Assembly: GCF_000332645.1 (NCBI RefSeq)
Contig: NZ_AMXN01000005.1
Location: 1-64,000, forward strand
Origin: Bacillus inaquosorum KCTC 13429
GTDB lineage: Bacteria; Bacillota; Bacilli; Bacillales; Bacillaceae
Length of the DNA stretch: 64,000 nucleotides
Direction of reading: 5' to 3'
The notes beneath the pieces were generated by a model, which worked only from the letters and a program-made list of their open reading frames with translations, did not search any database and was not told the origin of the DNA. Both the position numbers and the translations under genes were made by a program. Positions 18,744 to 27,496 of this stretch are shown one piece after another; positions within the stretch are counted from its first letter, which is position 1, and every line of letters begins with the position of its first letter.

Positions 18744-19937
18744 TTACCCTTTATTGACTTGATACTCATAGATGCTCTTCTTTTCTGATACATGTGCGAA
18801 GGTAGAAAGCACGAGTCCGCATGCGGTCATAAGCGCTCCGCCTGCAAACAGCCAGGAATAAGAACCTGTTCCGCTTAGAATCATTCCGCCGATCCACGCA
18901 CCGAGTGCATTAGCAAGGTTAAACGCTGATACGCTGACAGCCGCGGCAATGGTTGTGCCGCTCTCAGATGAGGAAATAACCTTCGTTTGCAGCAGAGGCG
19001 GCGTGCCGAATGCGCATGCTCCGAATAAGAACGTTGCAACAATAGCTGCGGCCGGGTAAATGGCGATGTAAGGAAATACGGCCAGAACACCGATCAAACC
19101 GATCATCACGCCGATCATCGTCCGAGTCAGCAAAGGAAGCGGCACTTTTCCCGCAAAGAAATTCCCTGCAACGCCTCCCAAGCCATACGCAAAGAGAGCG
19201 CCTGTAATGCCGACCGTGCTGAATCCCGCTGAATGTCTCAAAATCGGTTCGATAAAGGTGTAGGCGATAAAGACGCCGGAATAGCCTAAAATCGTAATCG
19301 CGAAGGAATACAGCACTTGTTTGTGTTTAAATACTCCCCACTCATTCATAAGCATTGGGATCACTTTTGGTTTTCTGTTCGGCACGGCAGCCATGAGGCC
19401 TAAGAATCCGATGACACCAAGTGCGGTAATGATAGAAAATACCGCTCTCCAATTCAGGACATCTCCTAGATAAGAGCCGAATGGAACACCAAGCATCAGA
19501 GCCACTGTCAGCCCGCCGTTCATTGATGCAGCAGCTGCGGCACGCTTTTCCGGCGGAACCATTTCACTCGCGAATACCATGGCAATCGCGAAGAAAGCGC
19601 CGTGAATGGACGCAGATAAGATTCTTGAGACGGCCAATACCGCAAAATTCGGCGCCAGCGCGCTCATCAGGTTGGAAAGGATAAAAACCGCCATCAATCC
19701 AAGCAGCACAGGCTTTCTCGGAAGCTTGACGGAAATGATGGTGACGATCGGGCCAGTCAAACAGACGCTTGCCGCATAGGCCGTGACAAGAAGCCCTGCA
19801 GATGAAACCTGTATATGAAAGTCATTGGCAATCGACGTCAAAATACCCATCACCGCGTATTCTGTGTATCCGATTGAAAATGTACAAATCATAAGAACAA
19901 ATATAATGAATTTTACAGAGGGGTTTTTGATACTCAA
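18744..19937 (-). CDS. yfhI: YfhI, MFS transporter of the drug/sugar efflux type
   Basis: 397 residues, about twelve hydrophobic helices. The early segment GYTEYAVMGILTSIANDFH resembles the DHA1 drug-efflux and sugar-efflux permeases (AraJ/PbuE-like). Start set to TTG at 19937, eight bases after GGAGG; the ATG two codons upstream is too close to that site. Substrate unknown. Confidence 0.83.
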   Translation of the reverse strand: MSIKNPSVKFIIFVLMICTFSIGYTEYAVMGILTSIANDFHIQVSSAGLLVTAYAASVCLTGPIVTIISVKLPRKPVLLGLMAVFILSNLMSALAPNFAVLAVSRILSASIHGAFFAIAMVFASEMVPPEKRAAAAASMNGGLTVALMLGVPFGSYLGDVLNWRAVFSIITALGVIGFLGLMAAVPNRKPKVIPMLMNEWGVFKHKQVLYSFAITILGYSGVFIAYTFIEPILRHSAGFSTVGITGALFAYGLGGVAGNFFAGKVPLPLLTRTMIGVMIGLIGVLAVFPYIAIYPAAAIVATFLFGACAFGTPPLLQTKVISSSESGTTIAAAVSVSAFNLANALGAWIGGMILSGTGSYSWLFAGGALMTACGLVLSTFAHVSEKKSIYEYQVNKG

Positions 19938-20044
19938 CGTCATCGCCTCCTTTGATTTTAAAAAACAACGAGTTTCATCTTAAAAGATTTTTGGAGTGAA
20001 TTCAATGATTTTTTCTTTAAGATTTCGTGTAAATGTGCTGCATA

Positions 20045-20070
20045 TAAAAAAGAGGCTGATATTCAGCCTC
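20045..20070 (-). terminator. recX-yfhH terminator
   Basis: GAGGCTGA/TCAGCCTC stem with T-run on the minus strand, just past yfhH. Confidence 0.78.
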
Positions 20071-20074
20071 CCTG

Positions 20075-20395
20075 TTACGCTTGCTTCTTTTCTTGCAATA
20101 CTGAGATTGGCAGCGCTTCCTCTTGATGAGGAGACGAGGTTCTGTACCCCCAAGCGAAAACGCCATTTAAATAGCTGATGGTAAACTCGTCTTCAGAGTC
20201 TTCCACACGATACGTTTCTCCCGGTGAGAATTCTTCCGGATTCAGCAAATATGCTTTTGCCATCGTAATTTTCCGTTCGAGCACTGCCAGTTCGTTTATG
20301 ATTCCATGCTGTTCGGCTTTTCTTGCTTTTTCAGAAAGTGATGCAATTTCGGTATTGAGTTCGTGCGGTGTCATTTGACTGTATCGTTTCTCCAT
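20075..20395 (-). CDS. yfhH: YfhH, DUF1811 family protein
   Basis: 106 residues. N-terminal helical half (MTPHELNTEIASLSEKARKAEQ) and a beta-rich C-terminal half resembling a small barrel (PGETYRVEDSEDEFTISYLNGVFAWGYR). Function unknown. It begins eight bases after the recX stop and is surely co-transcribed with it. Confidence 0.84.
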   Translation of the reverse strand: MEKRYSQMTPHELNTEIASLSEKARKAEQHGIINELAVLERKITMAKAYLLNPEEFSPGETYRVEDSEDEFTISYLNGVFAWGYRTSSPHQEEALPISVLQEKKQA

Positions 20396-20403
20396 TTTTT
20401 CAG

Positions 20404-21195
20404 CTACTCCTCTTCCTGCAGAAATTGCTCGATTAAATCGAGTGAGAATCCTTTACGGAATAAAAATTGTTTGACCTTCATGGCGCTTTCATATGAGCCG
20501 TCATAGCGGTATTTTCTAAACGCTTTTTCCGCATGAAGGCGCAGCGCTTCTTTCTCTGTGTCTTCATCATTTTCATATTCAATCTGCTCCAGCGCCGCGC
20601 TGATGACATCAAATGAGAAACCCTTGCGCTGAAGCTGCATCTGGGCGCGCTGTTTGAGTTCTTTTGTCGAAAGTTTTTTATCTTTTTTGAGAAGCTTTTC
20701 AACATGCTTGACCGCTTCTCTGGTCTGATCCTCAAAGGAAAAGGAACTTAGCGCCTCCTTAATTGTATCGTCGTCGATCCCCTTCGCTCTCAGCTCTCTG
20801 AACAAAACGTCAGGGCCTTTTCCATTCGTTTTTTTGTGGGTGCTGACATAGGCTGCGGCAAATTCCTGGTCGTTTAAGTACTTATAGTCGTTGAGCTTAT
20901 GGATGACTTCCGCAATGACGGGCGCCGAGGTTTCTTTTTTCTTTAAGTGGTCCTCAACCTCTTTCGTTGACCTCATTCGGTAGGATAAAAATTCAAGCGC
21001 ACGGTTGAAGCCTTTCTTCACTTCATCGCCGTATTGAATCTCAATGATGTCAAGGTCATCAAGCTCTTTTCCCTTTTCGAGCTCAAATTTCACGAGCACG
21101 TCCGCGTCCACGCTGAAGGCGTATTTTTCATCCAGAAAAATATTGAACCGTTCCGTATTCTTTTTTTGCGTTGATATTTTTGTAATAAATGGCAT
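20404..21195 (-). CDS. recX: RecX, regulator of RecA
   Basis: 263 residues of repeated three-helix motifs typical of RecX, for example EFLSYRMRSTKEVEDHLKKK (about 90-109) and LNDYKYLNDQEFAAAYV (about 121-137). RecX binds in the RecA filament groove and modulates recombination. ATG at 21195 follows AAGGGAG; the upstream frame to 21339 overlaps the divergent yfhF promoter region and has no such signal. Confidence 0.9.
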   Translation of the reverse strand: MPFITKISTQKKNTERFNIFLDEKYAFSVDADVLVKFELEKGKELDDLDIIEIQYGDEVKKGFNRALEFLSYRMRSTKEVEDHLKKKETSAPVIAEVIHKLNDYKYLNDQEFAAAYVSTHKKTNGKGPDVLFRELRAKGIDDDTIKEALSSFSFEDQTREAVKHVEKLLKKDKKLSTKELKQRAQMQLQRKGFSFDVISAALEQIEYENDEDTEKEALRLHAEKAFRKYRYDGSYESAMKVKQFLFRKGFSLDLIEQFLQEEE

Positions 21196-21283
21196 CTTAA
21201 TCTCCCTTCTCAGGCCTGAAACGCGTTTTCTTTCATTAAAATGAGGTAAAGTATATTTATTAGAACGATGAGGAGAGATAATC

Positions 21284-22195
21284 ATGAATATCGCAATGAC
21301 GGGCGGAACCGGTTTTCTCGGCCAGCATCTGACAGGCATTCTTACCCGCCAGGGACACCATGTTTATATTTTATCAAGAAACGCAAGGGAAACTGAACAA
21401 AAAAATATCACATATGTCCAATGGCTGACAGAAGGAGCCGCGCCTGAGCAGGAACTTCCTCATATAGATGTCTGGGTAAATCTTGCGGGAAAATCGATTT
21501 TTGGCCGCTGGACAGAAAAAACGAAGCAGCAAATTCTCTCCAGCCGTATCAATACGACGCGTGAAGTGCAGCGGCTTATTCAAAAACAGAAGGAAAAACC
21601 GAAAGCGCTGATCCAGGCCAGTGCGGTGGGCATTTACGGCACAAGTCTTGAAAAAACCTTTACAGAGGATTCCGCGACGTCAGATGAGGATTTTCTCAGC
21701 CATACTGCACATATGTGGGAAAAGGAAGGACAGAAAATTGAGGCGATGGGCATCCGGACGGTTTATGCGAGATTTGGCGTGATGCTTGGAGAAAAAGGCG
21801 CTCTTCCGCTTATGGTTCTTCCCTATAAGCTTCTGGCCGGCGGCACGATCGGAACAGGCAGACAGTGGCTGTCATGGATTCATGTCGAGGACGCAGCCCA
21901 GTTGATCTGTTATGCGATGGAAAACGCCGGCATCTCAGGTTCAATGAATGTCACCGCGCCCAATCCTGTAGAAATGGAGCAATTCGGAAAAACGATTGCA
22001 AGGGTGAAGCATCGCCCGCACTGGCTCCCTGTTCCGGAATTCTTTTTATCAAAAGCATTGGGTGAAATGAGTCTTCTGATTGTGAAAGGGCAGCGCGCTC
22101 TGCCTAAAAAAGCGATGACCTCTGGATTTCGTTTTACATATTCGGATCTTGAATTCGCACTCTCACAGCTGATAACGGACCGAAAGGCTGTATAA
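21284..22195 (+). CDS. yfhF: YfhF, NAD(P)-dependent epimerase/dehydratase-like SDR (SDR39U1 family)
   Basis: 303 residues. N-terminal Rossmann motif GGTGFLG (7-13), NLAGKSI (about 67-73) and VGIYG with the active-site region (about 115-119). C-terminal DUF1731-like block with PLPEFFLSKALGE-type sequence. Homologue of cell-division inhibitor SulA-like (misnamed) epimerases; substrate unknown. Divergent from recX with an 88-base gap. Confidence 0.88.
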   Translation: MNIAMTGGTGFLGQHLTGILTRQGHHVYILSRNARETEQKNITYVQWLTEGAAPEQELPHIDVWVNLAGKSIFGRWTEKTKQQILSSRINTTREVQRLIQKQKEKPKALIQASAVGIYGTSLEKTFTEDSATSDEDFLSHTAHMWEKEGQKIEAMGIRTVYARFGVMLGEKGALPLMVLPYKLLAGGTIGTGRQWLSWIHVEDAAQLICYAMENAGISGSMNVTAPNPVEMEQFGKTIARVKHRPHWLPVPEFFLSKALGEMSLLIVKGQRALPKKAMTSGFRFTYSDLEFALSQLITDRKAV

Positions 22196-22249
22196 AAACG
22201 GAAGGAAGCGTCAACCTTAAGAATAACATGGTTGAAGGAGGTCCTTTTT

Positions 22250-22360
22250 ATGGAAAAGAAGAGGGAGAAGCATCAGCAAGGAGCCAACCTGAAGAAAATG
22301 CAGGAAGTGCTTTATTCAGGCGAATTTAAAAAAGCGGAAAAAGCTGCTAAGCGGAAGTAG
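22250..22360 (+). CDS. yfhE: YfhE, 36-residue basic protein
   Basis: Short ORF: MEKKREKHQQGANLKK..., ending EKAAKRK, with an excellent AAGGAGG eight bases before ATG. Very basic (net positive), no hydrophobic segment. Matches YfhE in position and size. The pairing with yfhD and the composition suggest a spore-associated small protein, but that is inference. Confidence 0.83.
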   Translation: MEKKREKHQQGANLKKMQEVLYSGEFKKAEKAAKRK

Positions 22361-22426
22361 GAATACATAGCCCCTTAAAGCCAGATACTATGTTTGTTTG
22401 ATATCACTTTTTAGGGGGAATTTGAT

Positions 22427-22618
22427 ATGGGCAGAAATCATATCCACAAAAACCGTGATAAAAACAAACAAAAACTTCCTCAAGTTCCTGATGCATTAAA
22501 AAGGGAAACAGACGGCGTTTACGAAGAATATTCAAGCGAGCTTGCTGACGCGGATGACCGCGAAGCGCAAGAGCGTGCAAAAGCAGCCGACAACAGAGCG
22601 CAAAAGAAAAAACGTTAA
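22427..22618 (+). CDS. yfhD: YfhD, small charged protein
   Basis: 63 residues, basic N-terminus (MGRNHIHKNRDKNKQ) and alternating acidic/basic C-terminus ending AQKKKR. Family YfhD; probably a minor spore protein judging from size and composition. TTAGGGGGAATTTGAT ribosome site. A terminator shared with convergent yfhC follows at once. Confidence 0.83.
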   Translation: MGRNHIHKNRDKNKQKLPQVPDALKRETDGVYEEYSSELADADDREAQERAKAADNRAQKKKR

Positions 22619-22619
22619 T

Positions 22620-22656
22620 GAAAAACCCCTTGTCTCCGTTTGAGACAGGGGTTTTT
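22620..22656. terminator. Terminator between yfhD and yfhC
   Basis: AAAAACCCCTTGTCTC / GAGACAGGGGTTTTT stem with one bulged base; T-rich on both strands. Confidence 0.82.
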
Positions 22657-23241
22657 TTACATGTCGGTGAAGCGTTCACGAATCGGCGTGCGTTCTTTTA
22701 CTTCCGGCGCTTCGTCAGGATAGCCCGTTTGTATGATGGCGGCGAATCGTTCATTATCCTGTAAACCAAAGGCCTGATGCACTTCTTTGTCGTAAAGGAT
22801 TTTTCCGCTTTTCCAAACCATGCCGATTCCTTTTTCCCAGGCAAGAAGCTGAAGATTTTGGATCAATGAGCTGGTTGCCGCAAAATCATCATCTCTCGCT
22901 CTTTCGTTTTCATCTTCTTGAAACACGACGAGCAAAAATCCTGGGACACGTCCGAGTGTGTTTTTGAAATTTTGAAGCTTTTCCTCTGTCAGATCCGGCT
23001 TGGATTTCTTAGAGAACGCCGCAAATGTGTTGATCAGGTTTGCTTTTCCTGTTTCACTGGAAACGTAAATAAATCTCCATGGCTCTGTCACTCTGTGATT
23101 TGGCGCATATTTTGCCGTTTCAAGCATGTCAAGAATGACTGCTGAAGGCACTGGCTCTTGTTTAAATTTTCGAATCGATCTTCTGCTGCGTATAATGTCC
23201 CGCAGTGCTGAATGTTGATGTATCTGTTCGGATTGAGGCAT
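22657..23241 (-). CDS. yfhC: YfhC, nitroreductase-family oxidoreductase
   Basis: 194 residues. FMN-binding motif RRSIRKFKQEPV (about 17-28), a later GIGMVWKSGK (about 137-146) and the C-terminal GYPDEAPE, typical of NAD(P)H-dependent nitroreductases. Substrate unknown. Preceded by a good Fur box, so likely iron-regulated; it may act as a ferric reductase, which is speculative. Confidence 0.86.
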   Translation of the reverse strand: MPQSEQIHQHSALRDIIRSRRSIRKFKQEPVPSAVILDMLETAKYAPNHRVTEPWRFIYVSSETGKANLINTFAAFSKKSKPDLTEEKLQNFKNTLGRVPGFLLVVFQEDENERARDDDFAATSSLIQNLQLLAWEKGIGMVWKSGKILYDKEVHQAFGLQDNERFAAIIQTGYPDEAPEVKERTPIRERFTDM

Positions 23242-23264
23242 ACCATCTCACCTTCCTAAGCAAT

Positions 23265-23279
23265 TGAAAATGATTATCA
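23265..23279 (-). promoter_or_regulatory. Fur box upstream of yfhC
   Basis: TGAAAATGATTATCA matches the 7-1-7 Fur consensus TGATAATNATTATCA at 13 of 14 positions, 24 bases before the yfhC start. Confidence 0.8.
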
Positions 23280-23327
23280 TTCATAATAATAACGGAAAGT
23301 GCATCTTTTTGTAAACCATCATCAGTA

Positions 23328-24209
23328 TTAGATTTTAAGGATACGGGTTTCTGAGTACACGGCAGTTCCTGTCATATTCACTTTTACATGGCCGCCGTCT
23401 TCGTTCATTTCGATTTCCACTTTTCCGTCTTTCCCGATTTCCTGCCCTTGTTCAATGATAAATTCACGCTGCTCGGCATTGCCGTACTGTTTCATATAAG
23501 CCCCCATCACGCCGGATGCTGTGCCGGTCACAGGGTCTTCTATCGTTCCCGAATACGGGGATGAAAAGTGGCGTCCGTGGAGGTCGCTGTCAGGATGAAC
23601 GGTTTCAAAGGTAAACGGGTGAACTGAAGCCTTTGGCAGATCGACTAACACGTCCGGAAACTGTTTGTTATCAGGCACCATTTTTTTGGAGGCCTCTAAT
23701 GATCTAAGCGGAACGATGGCTGTCCATATGCCAGTGCTACCAAAAACAATCGGAAGGTCTTCATGAAAGTCTTCTTCGGTGATTCCCAATGCGCCTGCAA
23801 GTTTTTCCCGATCGCCTGTAAATGGTTTGAATTGCGGAGAAGCCTGTTCAAGCGTAATATGTATGCGGCCGCCTTTTTCAGAAATTTTCACAGGCAGGAT
23901 ACCAGCTTTCGTTTGGATGCTGTACGTTTTACCGCTCTCCAGCATTCCTTTTTCACATAATGCGTAAAGAGAAGCGACTGTTGCATGACCGCACAAATTC
24001 ATTTCGTGTCCGGGGGTAAAGTAACGGAGTTCAAGATCAGCCGACTCGCTTTTCCGGATAAATGAGGTTTCTGAATATCCGGCGCGCTCAGCTATGATCT
24101 GCATCTCTTCTTCAGTGTAATCGTCTCCCTGCAATACGACTCCCGCGGGGTTTCCTTTACCGGGACTGCTTGTAAATGCTTCATATTTTAATACCTCTGC
24201 TTCTTTCAC
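23328..24209 (-). CDS. yfhB: YfhB, PhzF-family protein
   Basis: 293 residues of the PhzF phenazine-biosynthesis-like isomerase family. Family motifs: GNPAGVV with the N-terminal half domain, NLCGHATVAS (about 72-81) and the C-terminal EDPVTGTASG (about 222-231). The catalytic Glu falls in ETSFIRK (about 47-53). PhzF-like proteins in Bacillus have unknown substrates. GTG start at 24209. Confidence 0.87.
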   Translation of the reverse strand: MKEAEVLKYEAFTSSPGKGNPAGVVLQGDDYTEEEMQIIAERAGYSETSFIRKSESADLELRYFTPGHEMNLCGHATVASLYALCEKGMLESGKTYSIQTKAGILPVKISEKGGRIHITLEQASPQFKPFTGDREKLAGALGITEEDFHEDLPIVFGSTGIWTAIVPLRSLEASKKMVPDNKQFPDVLVDLPKASVHPFTFETVHPDSDLHGRHFSSPYSGTIEDPVTGTASGVMGAYMKQYGNAEQREFIIEQGQEIGKDGKVEIEMNEDGGHVKVNMTGTAVYSETRILKI

Positions 24210-24282
24210 TTGTCTGCCGCCCTTTCTTTATCAATGTCTCTGTCAGTATAGCAAAAATGATTGTGAATTTTCAGTCATTATC

Positions 24283-24314
24283 AAAAAACCCATTTTCTTT
24301 TTTGAGAAAATGGG
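24283..24314 (-). terminator. yfiZ-yfhA operon terminator
   Basis: CCCATTTTCT/AGAAAATGGG stem (24289-24298, 24305-24314) followed by six T on the minus strand. Confidence 0.85.
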
Positions 24315-24322
24315 AGTAAAGA

Positions 24323-25354
24323 TTAAGAGTTTCTCGTTTTATAGAGCAAATAAATAAAATAAGGAGCGCCGATAGCTGCTGTAAAGACGCCGGCTGGCAC
24401 TTCCACCGGAGCAAATAAGGTTCTGCCGACGATGTCAGCTGTTAAGACGAGCAAAGCTCCGATGAGTGCCGACGCCGGGAGCAGCGCGCCATAAGATGAG
24501 CCGACGAGCCGCCTTGCAATGTGGGGCGCCATCAGTCCGACAAAACCGATTGTGCCGGCAACCGAAACCGCACAGCCCGTAAGAGCCGTACTCAAAAGAA
24601 GCAAGAAAAAACGATTTCGCTGCACGGCGCTTCCCGCACCCGCCGCAATATCTTCGCCCAGCACCTGTATATTCATATTTTTTAGCGCGATAAAACAAAT
24701 AAATAAGAGAATGACAGATAAGATAACAGCTATTTTCACATGCTGCCAGTTTGACCCATAAACAGACCCAGTGATATACACATTGGCTTGTGATGCTCGG
24801 TAAATCGGGCCTTTGATCATCAGCAGGGTAGTCATCGCCTGCGCCGACATTGAAAATCCGATTCCGATAAGCACCAGCCGAAATGTGGAGGCACCATTTT
24901 TGTATGCCAGTAAATAGACGATGAGTCCAACAGCTGAGGCCCCGATAAATGCAGCAGCCGGAAGCCATGACAGACTGATCGTAAGTGAACTGCTGCGGTC
25001 TGAGAAGAACATCATTAAAAGCACGACAGCTACCGCCGCTCCTCCCGTTATTCCGATAATATCCGGTGATGCGAGAGGGTTTCTTACGAGCCCCTGCAAT
25101 ATCGCGCCTGCCGCTGCCAGGCAGACGCCGGCGCATAAAGCGGTCAAAATTCTTGGCATGCGGAACGACATGATCATCAGCTCATCCAGCTTGGAACCTG
25201 CACCAAAAAATGTTTTTGCTACATCCCAGGGAGGAATAAACCTTTGTCCGAGACCAGCGCTAATGATCAGTACTGCTGCTGTTAATCCCAGTAAAATAAA
25301 AAAGACGATCCATGCTTTCTTTTCAGCCGCGGTTACGCCAAAACGAAGTTTCAT
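24323..25354 (-). CDS. yfhA: YfhA, siderophore ABC permease (FecCD family)
   Basis: 343 residues, about nine or ten hydrophobic helices; family sequence FRMPRILTALCAGVCLAAAG (about 44-63) and LVRNPLASPDIIGITGGA, the EAA-like coupling region GFVGLMAPHIARRLVG (about 256-271). Partner of YfiZ in import of hydroxamate-carboxylate xenosiderophores (schizokinen, arthrobactin in B. subtilis). Its ATG overlaps the yfiZ stop (ATGA). No ATPase gene is present here; the orphan ATPase YusV serves the system in 168. Confidence 0.92.
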   Translation of the reverse strand: MKLRFGVTAAEKKAWIVFFILLGLTAAVLIISAGLGQRFIPPWDVAKTFFGAGSKLDELMIMSFRMPRILTALCAGVCLAAAGAILQGLVRNPLASPDIIGITGGAAVAVVLLMMFFSDRSSSLTISLSWLPAAAFIGASAVGLIVYLLAYKNGASTFRLVLIGIGFSMSAQAMTTLLMIKGPIYRASQANVYITGSVYGSNWQHVKIAVILSVILLFICFIALKNMNIQVLGEDIAAGAGSAVQRNRFFLLLLSTALTGCAVSVAGTIGFVGLMAPHIARRLVGSSYGALLPASALIGALLVLTADIVGRTLFAPVEVPAGVFTAAIGAPYFIYLLYKTRNS

Positions 25355-26352
25355 AGTTTTGCCCCCCTTCTTGCGATGTAGACAAACACAGGCATACCGA
25401 TGATGGCTGTCATGACCCCGACAGGAACTTCCTGAGGCATAATGATATATCGCGCCCCGATATCCGCGGCAACGAGTAAAATCGCACCCAAAACAGCGGA
25501 AAACGGCAGAACCCAGCGATAATCATTGCCGACGATAAATCGAGCGAAATGCGGAATAATGATGCCGATAAATGAAATCGGCCCGGCAATGGCGACAGCA
25601 GATCCGGCGAGCAAGACAACACAAAGCGCCATCACAAATTTCAGCAGGCCCGTTTTTTGGCCGAGTCCTTTTGCCACATCTTCTCCCATGACGAGGAGAT
25701 TAATTTTTTGGCCAAGAAAAAAGCAGATCACAAGCGCTGCAGCTGCATACGGGAGCATCGTGATCAGCAGTTCCAGACTCCTGCCCTGCACAGAGCCGGT
25801 CAGCCAAAATAGCACCTGAGCAAGCTCGAGTTCATTGACAGAAAGCAAGCCTTGTGTCAGAGAAGAAAACATGGCCGCCATGGCAGCACCCGCCAGCGTC
25901 AGTTTGATTGGCGTCAGTCCTTCTCTTCCAAGCGACCCTGCAGCATAGACGATCGCAGCGGTAAATGTTGCCCCAAGAAACGAGCTCCATACTAGCGCCT
26001 GAGGTGACTGTATATGCAGAAAAAACGATCCGGCAACAATAAAAAAGCCTGCACCGGCGTTAATCCCGAAAATCCCCGGTGACGCAAGCGGATTTTTTGT
26101 GAGCGCCTGCATGAGAACGCCCGCGGCTGCAAGCGAGGCGCCGACGACTGTCGCAACCAAAGCGCGCGGAAGCCTGACATCTTTGATGATGACATGCTCA
26201 TTTGTTCCGTTGAAGGAAGTAAACGCCTGATAGACCTGTCTCCATGACGTACCTGTATAGCCGTAAACGACGCTTGCGCAGACAGCCGCCAGTAAAATGA
26301 AAATCAGACATACTAACACAATCCATTTTGAAGATGCCTTTTTGCAGATCAT
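25351..26352 (-). CDS. yfiZ: YfiZ, siderophore ABC permease (FecCD family)
   Basis: 333-residue polytopic partner of YfhA. Contains VRLPRALVATVVGASLAAAGV (about 60-80), LTKNPLASPGIFGINAGAG and the coupling region SFIGIIIPHFARFIVG. First gene of a two-gene operon, divergent from yfiY, with Fur-like palindromes in the shared intergenic region. Confidence 0.92.
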   Translation of the reverse strand: MICKKASSKWIVLVCLIFILLAAVCASVVYGYTGTSWRQVYQAFTSFNGTNEHVIIKDVRLPRALVATVVGASLAAAGVLMQALTKNPLASPGIFGINAGAGFFIVAGSFFLHIQSPQALVWSSFLGATFTAAIVYAAGSLGREGLTPIKLTLAGAAMAAMFSSLTQGLLSVNELELAQVLFWLTGSVQGRSLELLITMLPYAAAALVICFFLGQKINLLVMGEDVAKGLGQKTGLLKFVMALCVVLLAGSAVAIAGPISFIGIIIPHFARFIVGNDYRWVLPFSAVLGAILLVAADIGARYIIMPQEVPVGVMTAIIGMPVFVYIARRGAKL

Positions 26353-26395
26353 GATCTAATTCTCCTAGGTTTATTTACTATGTAATGTTTGTTTT

Positions 26396-26410
26396 TGAGA
26401 ATAATCCTCA
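26396..26410. promoter_or_regulatory. Fur-like box on the yfiZ side
   Basis: TGAGAATAATCCTCA matches the 7-1-7 Fur consensus at 11 of 14 positions and is palindromic, 44 bases upstream of yfiZ. It probably controls the permease genes. Confidence 0.6.
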
Positions 26411-26418
26411 ATTAGGGA

Positions 26419-26467
26419 TTGACACTCTTAACACTGCTTATTATGATCTAAATGATAATGAATTTCA
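26419..26467 (+). promoter_or_regulatory. yfiY promoter with downstream Fur box
   Basis: TTGACA (26419-26424), 17 bases, TATGAT (26442-26447): strong sigma-A promoter. TGATAATGAATTTCA (26453-26467) matches the Fur consensus at 12 of 14 positions and covers the expected transcription start. Confidence 0.82.
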
Positions 26468-26484
26468 ATATTGGGAGGAAAAAG

Positions 26485-27462
26485 ATGAAAAAGCATATCA
26501 GCATGCTATTCGTATTTTTAATGGCCGTTATGGTACTTTCTGCATGTAATAGTTCAGAAAGTTCAAGTAACAGCGAGGGGTCAAGCAGCAAAACAAGAAC
26601 GGTCAAACATGCAATGGGGACATCAGACAACATTCCCGCCAATCCAAAACGGATTGTTGTTTTAACTAATGAAGGAACAGAGGCGCTCTTAGCGCTTGGC
26701 ATTAAGCCGGTCGGAGCCGTAAAGTCATGGAAGGGCGACCCGTGGTATGACTATCTGAAAAATGACATGAAAGGTGTTAAAAACGTCGGTCTTGAAACGG
26801 AACCGAATGTGGAAGCCATCGCAGAATTAAAGCCTGATTTGATTATTGGAAACAAAGTGCGCCAGGAAAAAATTTATGATCAGTTAAATGCGATTGCGCC
26901 GACAGTTTTCGCTGAATCTTTGGCTGGGAACTGGAAGGATAACCTGACTCTATACGCCAACGCGGTGAATAAGGCGGACAAAGGCAAGGAAGTTATTGCC
27001 GATTTTGATAAACGCGTTTCTGATTTGAAAGACAAGCTTGGCGACCAGACAAACAAAACCGTTTCTGTCGTACGCTTTTTATCCGGCGAGTCAAGAATCT
27101 ATTATACCGATTCATTCCCTGGGATCATTTTAGACCAGCTTGGCTTCAAACGCCCTGAAAAACAAGTGGAGCTGTTTAAAAAACAAAAGGACCAATTTAC
27201 ATTCTCAACAGACAGTAAAGAATCTATTCCTGATATGGATGCTGATGTGCTGTTTTATTTCACTTATAAAGCCGATAATGCAAAAGAAAATGAGAAATGG
27301 GCCAATCAGTGGACAAGCAGTTCACTATGGAAAAACCTGAAGGCCGTGAAGTCAGGTAACGCCCATGAAGTCGATGACGTCGTGTGGACAACCGCAGGCG
27401 GAATTAAAGCCGCAAACTACCTGCTTGATGATATTGAAACCTATTTTTTAAAGGCGAAATAA
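26485..27462 (+). CDS. yfiY: YfiY, siderophore-binding lipoprotein
   Basis: 325 residues. Lipoprotein signal with lipobox LSAC (Cys about residue 21) then a Ser/Asn linker. Periplasmic-binding-protein type III fold: IPANPKRIVVLTNEGTEALLALG and the mid-helix, LKPDLIIGNK. Captures the ferric siderophore for YfiZ-YfhA. ATG at 26485 follows GGGAGG; an upstream in-frame Met at 26452 lies in the Fur box. Confidence 0.93.
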   Translation: MKKHISMLFVFLMAVMVLSACNSSESSSNSEGSSSKTRTVKHAMGTSDNIPANPKRIVVLTNEGTEALLALGIKPVGAVKSWKGDPWYDYLKNDMKGVKNVGLETEPNVEAIAELKPDLIIGNKVRQEKIYDQLNAIAPTVFAESLAGNWKDNLTLYANAVNKADKGKEVIADFDKRVSDLKDKLGDQTNKTVSVVRFLSGESRIYYTDSFPGIILDQLGFKRPEKQVELFKKQKDQFTFSTDSKESIPDMDADVLFYFTYKADNAKENEKWANQWTSSSLWKNLKAVKSGNAHEVDDVVWTTAGGIKAANYLLDDIETYFLKAK

Positions 27463-27464
27463 AA

Positions 27465-27496
27465 AAAGACTCCGTCTGGTTAGACGGAGTCTTTTT
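27465..27496. terminator. Bidirectional terminator between yfiY and mprF
   Basis: AAAAAAGACTCCGTCT / AGACGGAGTCTTTTTT, 16-bp stem with T-runs on both strands. Confidence 0.88.

Noticed and set aside
24250-24286. Possible Fur box between yfhA and yfhB
   Set aside because: TGATAATGACTGAAA matches the Fur consensus at only about 10 of 14 positions and overlaps the yfhA terminator tail.
24435-25136. A 233-codon open frame on the minus strand within yfhA
   Set aside because: It is a shifted frame of the FecCD permease gene; its protein is Arg/Cys-rich with no family features, and yfhA has clear motifs.
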